From: an uncultured Rhodospirillales bacterium
Lineage (GTDB): Bacteria > Pseudomonadota > Alphaproteobacteria > Acetobacterales > Acetobacteraceae
Reading direction: 5' to 3'
Assembly: GCA_903823665.1 (NCBI GenBank)
Contig: CAIJTR010000058.1
Span: 1 to 48,335, forward strand
Length of the DNA stretch: 48,335 nt
Shown: one piece after another, positions 32,869 through 41,832 of the stretch
Layout of the letters: each line of letters opens with the position of its first letter
How positions within the stretch are numbered: position 1 is the stretch's first letter
The notes under the pieces: generated by a model
Databases searched by the model: none
Seen by the model: the letters and a program-made list of their open reading frames with translations, nothing else
Told to the model about the DNA's origin: nothing
Position numbers and translations under genes: made by a program

Positions 32869-33807
32869 ATGCGCATTTTGGTGGTGGGAGCCGGCAGCAT
32901 CGGCGGCTATTTCGGTGCGAGGCTCGCCCATGCAGGGCGCGATGTGACGTTTCTGGTGCGACCGGGACGGGCTGCGGCGTTGGCCAAGACGGGGCTGTGC
33001 GTGATTTCACCTGTTGGCGATGTTACGATTGCCGAGCCGAAGCTGATTGGTGCGTCTGAGATCACGGCCCCGTTCGATGTGGTGCTGCTGAGCTGCAAGG
33101 CGTTCGATCTTGAGGCGGCGATGGAGAGTTTTGCCCCGGCGGTGGGGCCGCTGACGGTGATCCTGCCGATGCTGAACGGCATGGCGCATATGGCGGCACT
33201 CGATGCGCGATTTGGCGCAACCCATGTGCTGGGCGGGCTGTGCCTGATCATGTCAACTCTCGATGCCGAGGGCCGGGTGCGGCATCTGGCACCGGGGCAT
33301 TTGCTGAGCCTGGGCGTGCGCGCGGCGGGTCTGGTGCGGCCGGTGGAGCCGGTGGCGGCGTTGTTCCAGGGGGCCGGGTTCGATTTCAAACTGAACGACG
33401 ATATCGAGCAGGCGATGTGGGAGAAATGGATGTTCATCTCCATCGCTGCCGGCCTGACCTGTCTGGCGCGTGGCTCGATTGGAGACATCATCGCAGGCGG
33501 TGGGATGTGGATGATCGAGGCGCTGATGGCGGAGTGTGCGGCCATCCTCGCGCATCATGCGCGCACGCCGGGTGAGGCGATGATGGCTCGGTCACGGGCC
33601 ATGTTCACGGAACCTGGATCGGCGCTGACGGCGTCGATGTTCCGCGATCTGGAGCAGGGCGGGCGGATTGAGGCCGAGCAGATTTTGGGTGATCTGCTGG
33701 CGCAGGCGGAAGGGTTGGAGACGCCGGTGCTGCGTGTGGCGGTGGCGGTGGTTCGGACGTATGAGGCCCGGCGGGCACGGGAGCAGGCTGCGCATGGCCA
33801 TGCGTAA
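32869..33807 (+). CDS. panE: 2-dehydropantoate 2-reductase family protein
   Basis: This encodes 312 residues. The N-terminal Rossmann motif is ILVVGAGSIGGYFGARLAHAGRDV (3-26), followed by LLSCKAFDLEAA with the conserved Lys, then LNG at the NADPH site and the helical ApbA C-domain with EKWMFI. The family reduces ketopantoate in pantothenate synthesis, but many paralogues act on other 2-keto acids, so the symbol is by family. GGGGGA sits 8 bases before the ATG. It overlaps crtD by 14 bases and is likely co-transcribed with it. Confidence 0.85.
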   Translation: MRILVVGAGSIGGYFGARLAHAGRDVTFLVRPGRAAALAKTGLCVISPVGDVTIAEPKLIGASEITAPFDVVLLSCKAFDLEAAMESFAPAVGPLTVILPMLNGMAHMAALDARFGATHVLGGLCLIMSTLDAEGRVRHLAPGHLLSLGVRAAGLVRPVEPVAALFQGAGFDFKLNDDIEQAMWEKWMFISIAAGLTCLARGSIGDIIAGGGMWMIEALMAECAAILAHHARTPGEAMMARSRAMFTEPGSALTASMFRDLEQGGRIEAEQILGDLLAQAEGLETPVLRVAVAVVRTYEARRAREQAAHGHA

Positions 33808-35284
33808 GGTTGTTGTTGTCGGCTCGGGGATTGCCGGGCTGGTGGCGGCGGTGGAGTTGGCCTCGGCTGGGCTTGAGGTGGTGGTGCTGGACAAGGAACC
33901 CGCGCCCGGCGGCAAGCTGCGGCAGATCGGCGTGGGCGGTGCGCGGATTGATGCGGGGCCGACCGTTTTCACCATGCGCTTTGTGTTTGATGCGGTGTTT
34001 GCGGCGGCGGGGACCACGCTTGAGCAGCATCTAAAGCTCATTCCATCCGAGATTTTGGCGCGGCATGCGTGGGACAGTCCGGTCACTCTCGATTTGTTTG
34101 CCGATATCCGGCGCTCCGCGGATGCGATTGGGACATTTGCCGGGGCTGCGGAAGCGCGCGGATATCTGGCGTTCTGCGCGCGGTCGGCGAAGATTTACAA
34201 CACGCTGAAGGGGCCGTTCATCACGTCGCAGCAGCCTGGGAGCGCGTTTAATTTGGCGCGGCGGGTGGGGTTGTTGCAGCCGAACGAGCTGCTGGGGATG
34301 AGCCCGTTTGCGACGATGTGGAAGGGGCTCTCTGATCATTTCCGTGATCCGCGCCTCCTGCAGTTGTTTGGGCGGTATGCGACGTATTGCGGCTCCTCGC
34401 CGTGGCTGGCTCCAGCGACGCTGATGCTGGTGGCGCATGTGGAGCAGGACGGCGTTTGGATGGTGGAAGGCGGGATGCATCAGATTGCCCGCGCGTTCGA
34501 GGCGCTGGCAGTGAGCAAGGGTGCGGTGTTCCGTTACGACAGCGAAGTGGCGGAGATTGTGGTGGAGCAGGGCCGTGCGGCCGGGGTGAAGCTTGCGGGT
34601 GGTGAGCGGATTGATGCCGATGCGGTGGTGTTCAACGGCGATGCTGCGGCTCTGGCCGGCGGGTTGCTCGGGCGATCCGCGAAGGGGGCTGTGGCTCCGC
34701 CGGATGGGGCGCGGTCGCTCTCGGCGGTGACGTGGACGATGGCGGCACGGACGCAGGGGTTTCCTCTGCTGCGGCATAATGTGTTCTTTGGCGGCAATTA
34801 TCCGTCGGAGTTCGAGGATATTTTTCGCAAGAAGCGGCTGCCGGGTGATCCTACGATTTATCTGTGCGCGCAGGATCGGGGGGATGTGGCCGAGGCGATC
34901 GATGGGCCGGAGCGGATGCTCATTCTTGCCAATGCACCGGCTGTGGGCGATGCCGTGAAATTCGATGCAGCGGCGATAGCGAGCGTTCAGGCGGCCACGT
35001 TCGAGCGGATGCGGCGGTGTGGGTTGGAGTTGGAGCAGACTTCGGAAAACACTGTGATCACAACTCCGACTGAGTGGAACAAGCTGTTCCCGGCGACGGG
35101 GGGGGCGCTGTATGGGCGGGCGACGCATGGCTCGATGTCGCCGTTCCGCAGGCCGGCGTCGCGCAGCAAGATTCCGGGGCTTTATCTGGCGGGTGGCAGT
35201 GCGCATCCCGGGCCAGGGGTGCCGATGGCGGCGATGTCCGGGCGGCTTGCGGCGGCGTCGATCATTGAGAGGCGACGGTCCTGA
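33794..35284 (+). CDS. crtD: Hydroxycarotenoid 3,4-desaturase
   Basis: This encodes 496 residues of the phytoene desaturase-like flavoprotein family. The N-terminal FAD motif is VVVVGSGIAGLVAA, then LDKEPAPGGKLRQ and DAGPTVFTMR, the last a CrtD hallmark. The C-terminal FAD contact is LYLAGGSAHPGPGVPMAAMSGR. CrtD introduces the 3,4 double bond into 1-hydroxylated acyclic carotenoids (rhodopin or hydroxyneurosporene type) in spirilloxanthin or spheroidene synthesis. It is followed by crtC, whose product makes the substrate. Two ATGs (33794 and 33800) are possible; the frame overlaps the end of panE. Confidence 0.92.
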   Translation: MAMRKVVVVGSGIAGLVAAVELASAGLEVVVLDKEPAPGGKLRQIGVGGARIDAGPTVFTMRFVFDAVFAAAGTTLEQHLKLIPSEILARHAWDSPVTLDLFADIRRSADAIGTFAGAAEARGYLAFCARSAKIYNTLKGPFITSQQPGSAFNLARRVGLLQPNELLGMSPFATMWKGLSDHFRDPRLLQLFGRYATYCGSSPWLAPATLMLVAHVEQDGVWMVEGGMHQIARAFEALAVSKGAVFRYDSEVAEIVVEQGRAAGVKLAGGERIDADAVVFNGDAAALAGGLLGRSAKGAVAPPDGARSLSAVTWTMAARTQGFPLLRHNVFFGGNYPSEFEDIFRKKRLPGDPTIYLCAQDRGDVAEAIDGPERMLILANAPAVGDAVKFDAAAIASVQAATFERMRRCGLELEQTSENTVITTPTEWNKLFPATGGALYGRATHGSMSPFRRPASRSKIPGLYLAGGSAHPGPGVPMAAMSGRLAAASIIERRRS

Positions 35285-35307
35285 GCAAGCCTGATTTCTC
35301 GCGGGCG

Positions 35308-36216
35308 GTGCCGGATGATGGCTATGCCTGGTGGTATGTCGATGCGCTCAGCGATTGCGGGCGGCATGGGCTTACGATCATTGCGTTTATCGGCAGCGTG
35401 TTCTCGCCTTATTACGCGTGGGCGCGCAGGCGGGGGCCGGCGGATCCGTTCAATCATTGCGCGTTGAATATGGCGCTGTATGGCAGTCCGTCGCGGTGGG
35501 CGATGACGGAGCGGGGGCGGGCGGATGTTGCGATCACGCCGGATCGGTTTGGGATTGGGCCGAGTTCGGTTTCATGGTTGGGCGATCATCTGGACATTCA
35601 GATTGATGAGCGGAGTACGCCGGATTTTCGGAAGTTGCGTGGTGTGGTGCGGGTTTATCCGCAGGCGATGATCGAGCATCAGGTGGTGCTGGATGGGCAT
35701 GGTCGGCACATCTGGCAGCCGTTCGCACCTCGGGCGCGGGTGGAGGTGGCGTTGTCGGGGCCGGAATTGCGGTGGTCCGGTCCTGGGTATTTCGACAGCA
35801 ACCGGGGCAGCGAGCCGTTGGAGCGTGGGTTCACGGAGTGGAGTTGGTCACGCGCGGTGCAGGGTGAGGATACGCTGGTGCTGTATGACGCAATGCGGGC
35901 GGATGGGTCGAAATTCAATCTGGCGCGGCGGTTTGATGCGAAGGGTGTTCCGCATGACGTGGCGGCTCCGCCGGAAGCTTCGATGAAGCGCGGTTTGTGG
36001 CGTGTGGCACGGCCGACGCGGGCGGATGCGGGGACGCAGCCGGAGTTGGTGCGGGCGCTAGAGGATGCGCCGTTTTACACGCGCTCGGAAATCCGCAGCA
36101 CTCTGCTCGGGCGGGAGGCGCATGGGGTGCATGAGAGCCTGGATTTGCGGCGGTTTGCGAGCCCCGTGGTGCAGATGATGCTGCCGTTTCGTATGCCTCG
36201 GTTGGCGTCGAAGTGA
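35308..36216 (+). CDS. crtC: Carotenoid 1,2-hydratase (hydroxyneurosporene synthase)
   Basis: This encodes 302 residues with the CrtC signature GYAWWYVDALSDCGRHGLTI, then IAFIGSVFSPYYAWA near the N-terminus. Conserved FNHCALNMALYG, MTERG and YFDSNRGSEPLE blocks follow. The enzyme adds water across the terminal double bond of acyclic carotenoids such as lycopene or neurosporene, with no cofactor. I use GTG 35308. The frame is open back to 35281, where CTG overlaps the crtD stop; residues SKPDFSRAVPDD there fit relatives, so the true start may be that non-standard codon. The stop overlaps the P450 start by 4 bases (GTGA). Confidence 0.93.
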   Translation: MPDDGYAWWYVDALSDCGRHGLTIIAFIGSVFSPYYAWARRRGPADPFNHCALNMALYGSPSRWAMTERGRADVAITPDRFGIGPSSVSWLGDHLDIQIDERSTPDFRKLRGVVRVYPQAMIEHQVVLDGHGRHIWQPFAPRARVEVALSGPELRWSGPGYFDSNRGSEPLERGFTEWSWSRAVQGEDTLVLYDAMRADGSKFNLARRFDAKGVPHDVAAPPEASMKRGLWRVARPTRADAGTQPELVRALEDAPFYTRSEIRSTLLGREAHGVHESLDLRRFASPVVQMMLPFRMPRLASK

Positions 36217-37580
36217 ACCTTTATCGGCCGCCTGCGCCGGTGCCGCTGGCTCCGCTGCCGGGGCTGATCCGGGCGATGATGCGCGGTGAGCGTGATCTGC
36301 TCAGTTTGATGCCGGATATTGCCTACACCACGAAGGTGGGGCCGTTGGGGCAGAGCAGGCGGGGGATTTTGCTGGTCAATGAGCCCACGGCGGTGACGCA
36401 GGTGCTGGTGGATGCGGAGGGTGTGTTTCCGAAGAACGATCTGCTGGTGGGCGCTTTGGAGGCGCTGGTGGGGCAGTCGATCTTTGTGTCCAGCGGGGAG
36501 AATTGGCGGCGGCAGCGGCGGATGATTGATCCGGCGTTCTCCCACATGCGCGTGAACCGCAGTTTCGATGCGATGACGGCTGGCGTGGATGCGTATGAGG
36601 CGGTGCTGGACGGGCGGGCGGCGAGCGGGGAGGCGTTCTCGCTGGATGCGGCGATGAGTGAGGTGACGGCGGATATTATTTGCCGGACGATCTTCAGCCA
36701 GCAGCTCGGCTCCGGCACGGCGCGGGAGGTGTTCACGTCGTTTGCGCAGTTCGAGCGGAGCGTGGCGAACACCGAAATCCGGCGGCTGTTGTTCGGCAAG
36801 CCGTTTGCGAAGATTCCGCAATCACCCGCAGTGCGCGAGGCGTGTGCGCGGATACGCGGGCATTTGGGGGATTTGCTTGATCCCCGGCTGGCCCCTGGCG
36901 CGCCGGTGATTGAGGATATTGTGGGAAGTGTGATCGCCACGACCGATCCGCAGACGGGAGCGCGCTTTACGCGGGAGGAGTTGATTGATCAGCTTGGCGT
37001 GTTCTTTTTGGCCGGGCATGAGACGACGGCTTCAGTGCTGACCTGGGTGTTTTTCATTTTGTCGCAGCGGCCGGATTATGCGGAACGGATGCGGGCTGAG
37101 GTGGCTTCGGTGGCCGGCGAGGGTGAGATCCGGCTGGAGCATACGAAGCATTTGGTGTTTGTCCGCCACGTGTTTCGCGAGGCGATGCGGCTTTATCCGC
37201 CGATCACGTTTATTCCGCGTGTGGCGCAGCGGGCGACGGAGATTGCGGGGCATCGGCTGAAGGCGGGCACGATGGTGATGATCGCGCCCTGGACGATCCA
37301 TCGCAGCCCGGCGAACTGGGCGAATGCGGATCGGTTTGATCCGGACCGGTTTGCGCGGGAGGGGGATATCACGCCGGGTTCGTATATTCCGTTCGGGCTG
37401 GGGCCGCGGATTTGCGTGGGGGCGGCGTTTGCGACGATTGAGGCGACGCTGATTTTGGCGCGGTTTGTGCGGCGTTATGAGTTTGTGCCGACTGAGCCTG
37501 AGCAGGTGCGTCCGGTGGCCAGGCTTACGACGAAGCCGGCGCGGGAGATCAGTGCGGTTGTGCGGCGGCGTTCGACGTAG
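36213..37580 (+). CDS. Cytochrome P450 in the carotenoid operon
   Basis: This encodes 455 residues of a soluble bacterial P450. The I-helix oxygen motif is AGHETT (267-272), the K-helix ExxR is EAMR (323-326), and the haem loop is FGLGPRICVG with ligand Cys401. All are intact. It starts with GTG overlapping the crtC stop, so it is translationally coupled to crtD-crtC. A hydroxylation or ketone-forming step on an acyclic, 1-hydroxylated carotenoid is the natural reading (inference); the classical bacterial enzyme for such oxidation is CrtA, which is absent here. No ferredoxin or reductase gene is near. The 3' end overlaps the convergent membrane-protein gene by 32 bases. Confidence 0.92.
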   Translation: MNLYRPPAPVPLAPLPGLIRAMMRGERDLLSLMPDIAYTTKVGPLGQSRRGILLVNEPTAVTQVLVDAEGVFPKNDLLVGALEALVGQSIFVSSGENWRRQRRMIDPAFSHMRVNRSFDAMTAGVDAYEAVLDGRAASGEAFSLDAAMSEVTADIICRTIFSQQLGSGTAREVFTSFAQFERSVANTEIRRLLFGKPFAKIPQSPAVREACARIRGHLGDLLDPRLAPGAPVIEDIVGSVIATTDPQTGARFTREELIDQLGVFFLAGHETTASVLTWVFFILSQRPDYAERMRAEVASVAGEGEIRLEHTKHLVFVRHVFREAMRLYPPITFIPRVAQRATEIAGHRLKAGTMVMIAPWTIHRSPANWANADRFDPDRFAREGDITPGSYIPFGLGPRICVGAAFATIEATLILARFVRRYEFVPTEPEQVRPVARLTTKPAREISAVVRRRST

Positions 37581-38280
37581 CGCGCTTTGGCTCACGCAGA
37601 CGCCATGTGTGCCAGGAGATGATGCTGATGCCGATGACGATGGGAATCGCCCAGAGCGTCGGGTTGAAGGCCTGGCTGGGCAGCAGGCGGGCGAGGCCGA
37701 AGGTCATGAAGGCGGTGTAGACGGAGATGCCGGCACCGACGGATGACTTCAGATGTTCCTTCACATAGGCGAGGCGGGTGGGCGCGTCGTTGTAGATGAA
37801 GCGCAGATTGGTGAGGCCTGAGGCGACGCCGACGAGTGGGATGCCCATCATCAGCGGTTGGTTGGTGATGAGGCCGATGATTTCGCAGGTGAGGGCGGTG
37901 AGGATGGCGGCGATCTGGAGCGCGACTGGGAAGGTGGCTCGGTTGGCGCGGTGGTTGTTTTTGTTCATCACCACGCGGGTGCCGTGCCAGACAAGGCTGA
38001 TGGTCAGCACGGAGAGGTAGAGCATCATCCAGCCGAAGATGCCGCGCACAAGGGTGGCATCGGTGAAGCGTGGATGGGTGTCGAGCGGGGCTGCGAGGGT
38101 GCAGAGGCTCATGCACAGGGCGGCGATGCCTGCGATGAGGATGCAGCGGGCGAACACGTCACCATAGCGGCGGTGCGGCTTGGCTCCCTTGCGGCCGATG
38201 ACCGGCACCCAGAAGGTGACGAGGCCCACGGCACCGGTTGCGATGTGGATGGCGACGAAGACGTGAAACAGCCACCACAT
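37549..38280 (-). CDS. DUF2306-like integral membrane protein
   Basis: This encodes 243 residues with about seven hydrophobic segments. The N-terminus LFHVFVAIHIATGAVGLVTFWVPVIGRKGAKPHRRYGDVF matches the predicted membrane proteins I know under DUF2306/COG5395, with conserved His in helix 1 and a GxxHRRxG-type loop that could bind a metal or haem. Function is unknown. It is the last gene of the minus-strand run, 5 bases after the serine hydrolase stop, and its 3' end overlaps the convergent P450 gene. Confidence 0.75.
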   Translation of the reverse strand: MWWLFHVFVAIHIATGAVGLVTFWVPVIGRKGAKPHRRYGDVFARCILIAGIAALCMSLCTLAAPLDTHPRFTDATLVRGIFGWMMLYLSVLTISLVWHGTRVVMNKNNHRANRATFPVALQIAAILTALTCEIIGLITNQPLMMGIPLVGVASGLTNLRFIYNDAPTRLAYVKEHLKSSVGAGISVYTAFMTFGLARLLPSQAFNPTLWAIPIVIGISIISWHTWRLREPKRATSNAAAQPH

Positions 38281-38285
38281 CGGGG

Positions 38286-39425
38286 TCAGCCCAGGCTCCT
38301 GTAAACCGCTGCTTCGTAAGCGGCGAACGCCTGGAGTGTGGCGGGGTCAGCAAACGGGAGCAACTGGGCGAAGAACACGCCGGTGACGCCGCGTTTCAGA
38401 TCGATCCAGTAATAGGTGTTGCACAGGCCCGCCCAGGCGAGGCTGCCGGCGCTGCGGCCTTCTTCGGTCTGTTCCATGTTCATCATGAAGCCGAGGCTCC
38501 ATTTCACGTCCATCTCGGGATAGACGTGCAGGTCGCAGGATTCAGCGGGGACGGCTGTGATCATCGGCAGCATGTTGAGCTCGCCGGTTTGCGGTTTGGT
38601 CATTTCGGCGAACATCTCGGGGCCGAGAATGGTCCCCGCGAGGATAGCCTGGACGAACTTCATGTAATCCGATGGTGTGCTGTGCAGGCCGCCGCCGCCG
38701 CACATGAAGGGCATGGTGGTGGGGACTGAGACTTTCGAAGCCGTCAGCACGTTTGCGGAACTGCGCTGATATTGCGTGATCCGGCGTGCCTCCATCTCCG
38801 GCGTGGTGATGAATTTGGTGTCGGCCATGCCGAGTGGGCCGGTGATTTCATCGGCGACCAGAACGTCCAGGCCGCGGCCGCTGACGACTTCACAGGCCCT
38901 TCCGACAACATCGGTGTTGATGCCGTAGTTCCATTTGGTGCCGGGCTCGAAAAGGATGGGAGTGTTGCGCAGTTCTTCGGAATTGGTGGGAATGCGGGGC
39001 GTTTTGCGCGCCGTTTCAAGATGGAGGAGCGGTTGGTTCCAGCGGCCATAGCCGAAACCTGCTGTGTGGGTCAGCAACTGACGCAAGGTGATCGGATTTG
39101 TGGCCTTGTGCATGATCGGGTTGCCGTCGATGCCGAAGCGTTCCAGCACCATCGGCTCGACCAGTTCGGGCAGCACGTCGCAGATTGGGTCATCAAGCGT
39201 GAGCAGGCCGCGTTCGACAAGGCGCAGAGCCACGATGGTCGTGACGGCCTTGGTCATGGAGGCGATGCGGGCCACGCTGTCCGTGGTCATGGGCTGGCCG
39301 GGTGCGCGTTCGCCCACGGCACCTGCGTGGATGATGCCGTCTCGTGTGGCGGCCATGGCGGCGAGGCCGGGCAGGCCGGTGGTGGCCAGGGCTTTGGTGA
39401 GAACGGCGTCGAGTGGATTGAGCAT
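38286..39425 (-). CDS. Serine hydrolase of the class C beta-lactamase/esterase family
   Basis: This encodes 379 residues. The nucleophile motif is SMTK (S-x-x-K, about residues 56-59), the tyrosine is in KWNYGINTD, and GGGGLHSTPSDYMKFVQAIL is the family's late motif. There is no signal peptide, so it is likely a cytoplasmic esterase (EstB-like) or amidase rather than a secreted beta-lactamase. An open frame extends far upstream across the ABC gene in another phase; the ATG at 39425 gives the standard N-terminus LDAVLTKALATTGLPGLAAM. It is 29 bases after the ABC ATPase gene, and the order suggests it hydrolyses a compound imported by the transporter (inference). Confidence 0.88.
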   Translation of the reverse strand: MLNPLDAVLTKALATTGLPGLAAMAATRDGIIHAGAVGERAPGQPMTTDSVARIASMTKAVTTIVALRLVERGLLTLDDPICDVLPELVEPMVLERFGIDGNPIMHKATNPITLRQLLTHTAGFGYGRWNQPLLHLETARKTPRIPTNSEELRNTPILFEPGTKWNYGINTDVVGRACEVVSGRGLDVLVADEITGPLGMADTKFITTPEMEARRITQYQRSSANVLTASKVSVPTTMPFMCGGGGLHSTPSDYMKFVQAILAGTILGPEMFAEMTKPQTGELNMLPMITAVPAESCDLHVYPEMDVKWSLGFMMNMEQTEEGRSAGSLAWAGLCNTYYWIDLKRGVTGVFFAQLLPFADPATLQAFAAYEAAVYRSLG

Positions 39426-39454
39426 CAATTTCGTCCGCAGGGTGAGAAGGGACG

Positions 39455-40918
39455 TTACAGGAACTGCGCGCCGGCCTCCACCGCGAAGCGTTCCGGCGAG
39501 CCTTCCCAGATGAAATGCGCGTGTTCGAGGACGTAGACGCGGTCGGCGTGGGGCAGCGCGAAGGTGACGTTCTGTTCGCCGAGCAGCACCGTGATTTCGG
39601 TGTTCTGCCGTAGGTTTTCGAGCGCCTTGGAGAGCTGTTCGAGGATGACCGGGGCGAGGCCTAAGGTGGGCTCGTCCAGGATCAGCAAGCGGGGCTGCAT
39701 CATCAGCGCGCGGGCGATGGCGAGCATTTGTTGTTCGCCGCCGGAGAGCGTGCGCGCGGCCTGGCTGTGGCGGGATTTGAGGATGGGAAAGAGTTCGAGC
39801 AGCCATTCGAGTTGGCGGGCGGAGACGTCGCGCGGGAGATGCTGGCCGCCGAGATCGAGGTTCTCGCGGACGGACATTTCGCCGAACAGTTCCCGGCTTT
39901 CCGGGCATTGCACGATGCCGGCGCGGGCGATCTGGGCCCCGGTTCGGCCGGTGAGGTCGTGCCCGTCAAACCGGATTTTGCCGGTGGAGGGGACGAGGCC
40001 GGAAATGGCGTTGAACAGCGTGGTTTTGCCGGCACCGTTGAGACCGACGACGGAGACGAACTCGCGGGCACCGACGTGGAGTGAGACGTTCTGCAGGGCT
40101 TGGGCTTTGCCGTAGAAGACGCTGACGTCTTCGACTTCGAGCAATGGTGCGCTGTTGTTGGCTTCGAGCGGCGTGCGGGCGGCGGTTTGGATGGCCCCGC
40201 CGAGATAAACGCGGCGCACGGTCTCGTCTTTCATCACGGCGTCGGCGGTGCCTTCGGCGATGAATTCACCGAGATACATGGCAAGTGCGCGGTCCACGAG
40301 GGCGGCGACGGATTTCACGTTGTGATCGACGAGAAGAACGGCGTGGCCCTCAGCCCGGAAGCTGGCGATGAGGGCGGAGAAGTCGGCAACCTCGCCGGAT
40401 GTTAGGCCCGCGAAGGGTTCGTCGACCAGCACCACTTTGGGGTTGCGGGCGATGGCGCGGGCGAGTTCCAGCCTGCGCAGATCGGCGAAGGGAAGGGTTC
40501 CCGGCAGACGGTCCATGACGTGATCGAGATGCACGCGGGCTGCGATCTCTCGGGCGCGGTCGTCGATGTGGGAGGCGGCGAAGAGTTGCAGCAGGCTGTC
40601 TGGCAGGAGGGCGAGTTTGATGTTCTCCAGCACGGTCTGGCGGTGCAGCGGGCGGGAGTGCTGGAAGACGATGCCGACCCCCATGCGGGCGATGCGGTGG
40701 CTGGGCATGCCGGCAACCTCGACGCCACCGATGCGCACACTTCCGGCGTTCGGCTTTTCAATGCCCATGATGAGCTTCATCACGGTGGATTTGCCGGAGC
40801 CGTTGGGGCCGATGAGGCCTAAGATTTCACCGGCACCGACGCGCAGATGCATGTCCTTGACGGCAACCAAGCCGCCGAAGCGCTTGGTGAGGCCGGAGAC
40901 TTCTAGCAAATCAGCCAT
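39455..40918 (-). CDS. Fused LivG-LivF ABC ATPase
   Basis: This encodes 487 residues, about twice one ATPase. The first half is LivG-like with Walker A GPNGSGKST (37-45), Walker B VVLVDEP (162-168) and switch VDHN. Its signature is LPFADL (142-147) instead of the usual LSYGQ. The second half is LivF-like with Walker A GLNGAGKTT (292-300), intact LSGGEQQ, Walker B LLILDEPTLGL and the GEQN switch typical of LivF. A linker of about 20 residues (240-260) joins them. In most bacteria these are separate genes. It starts one base into the livM stop (TGATG). It would energise the importer encoded just upstream. Confidence 0.9.
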   Translation of the reverse strand: MADLLEVSGLTKRFGGLVAVKDMHLRVGAGEILGLIGPNGSGKSTVMKLIMGIEKPNAGSVRIGGVEVAGMPSHRIARMGVGIVFQHSRPLHRQTVLENIKLALLPDSLLQLFAASHIDDRAREIAARVHLDHVMDRLPGTLPFADLRRLELARAIARNPKVVLVDEPFAGLTSGEVADFSALIASFRAEGHAVLLVDHNVKSVAALVDRALAMYLGEFIAEGTADAVMKDETVRRVYLGGAIQTAARTPLEANNSAPLLEVEDVSVFYGKAQALQNVSLHVGAREFVSVVGLNGAGKTTLFNAISGLVPSTGKIRFDGHDLTGRTGAQIARAGIVQCPESRELFGEMSVRENLDLGGQHLPRDVSARQLEWLLELFPILKSRHSQAARTLSGGEQQMLAIARALMMQPRLLILDEPTLGLAPVILEQLSKALENLRQNTEITVLLGEQNVTFALPHADRVYVLEHAHFIWEGSPERFAVEAGAQFL

Positions 40919-41832
40919 CAGCGTGCTCCCCGGTGCAGAAGGGTTCCGAGGAAGCCGCCCGGGAAGAACAGGATGACGGCCAGGGCCACGGCGGAGACGA
41001 TGAAGGTGCTGATTTCGCCGAGGGGGCGGAGGATTTCTCCGGCGACGATGAGGAAGATGGCACCGAGTGCTGCACCAAGGATCGTGCGGCGGCCGCCGAG
41101 CACGGCTGCGATGATGACCTGCACGCCAACGCCGATATCGACCACTGTGCCGGGCGATGCGGTGCCTTCGTAGAAGATCAGCATGGCCCCGGCGAGACCA
41201 GAGAACAGGGCGCTGACGCAGAAGGCAGCGAGTTTGTGCTTGGTGACGTTAAAACCCAGGGCGCCGGCCTGGATCGCGTCTTGGCCGCTGGCTTGCAGGA
41301 TGAGGCCGACGGCGGAGCGGGAGAGGCCGAACAGGATGGCGCCGGAGATCGTCATGAAGGCGAGAGAGATCCAGTAATTGTTGCGATCGTCGATGGAGAG
41401 CACATCTGGCAGGTCGAGCCCGATTTCACCGCCGGTCCAGCCTGCGAACAACACGATGACGTTTTGCAGGAGGAGCACGGCGACCAGCGTTGTCAGGCCA
41501 AAATACGGGCCGCTGAGGCGAAGCGCTGGGATGGCGAGCAGCAAGCCACCGATGACGCTGGCGAGTGAGCCCAAGATCACGCAGCCCCATATGGGCATGT
41601 GGGCGTAGTGGTTCAGCATGCCGGCGGTGTAGGCACCGAGCCCGATGAGGAAGCTGGGGCCGAAATTCACCTCGCCGGCGAACCCGAAGAGCAGGTCCCA
41701 CGACATGGCAAAGACGCCGAAATAATAGGCGAGGGTGAGGAGTCCCAGCACGTAGCCGGAGACGCCGAAGGGAAGGCAGGCGAGGGCCACCACGACGATG
41801 GCGGCGATGGCAAAGGTTTTGGTGTTCGACAT
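40918..41832 (-). CDS. livM: Branched-chain amino-acid-type ABC permease LivM
   Basis: This encodes 304 residues with about nine hydrophobic segments. SWDLLFGFAGEVNFGPSFLIGLGAY is the LivM family signature, and FALS-type helices and a GGRRTILGAALGA loop (cytoplasmic coupling region) follow. It forms the heterodimeric inner-membrane channel with LivH. Stop/start junctions with livH and the ATPase gene each share one base. The substrate is inferred to be an amino acid or amide. Confidence 0.92.
   Translation of the reverse strand: MSNTKTFAIAAIVVVALACLPFGVSGYVLGLLTLAYYFGVFAMSWDLLFGFAGEVNFGPSFLIGLGAYTAGMLNHYAHMPIWGCVILGSLASVIGGLLLAIPALRLSGPYFGLTTLVAVLLLQNVIVLFAGWTGGEIGLDLPDVLSIDDRNNYWISLAFMTISGAILFGLSRSAVGLILQASGQDAIQAGALGFNVTKHKLAAFCVSALFSGLAGAMLIFYEGTASPGTVVDIGVGVQVIIAAVLGGRRTILGAALGAIFLIVAGEILRPLGEISTFIVSAVALAVILFFPGGFLGTLLHRGAR

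Noticed and set aside
37549-37580. The 32-base convergent overlap of the P450 and DUF2306-like genes as a regulatory device
   Set aside because: Short tail overlaps are common in dense genomes like this one; nothing else marks it out.
38286-39908. A fusion of the serine hydrolase with sequence from the ABC ATPase region
   Set aside because: The upstream part is antiphase ATPase sequence; the hydrolase family N-terminus begins at 39425.
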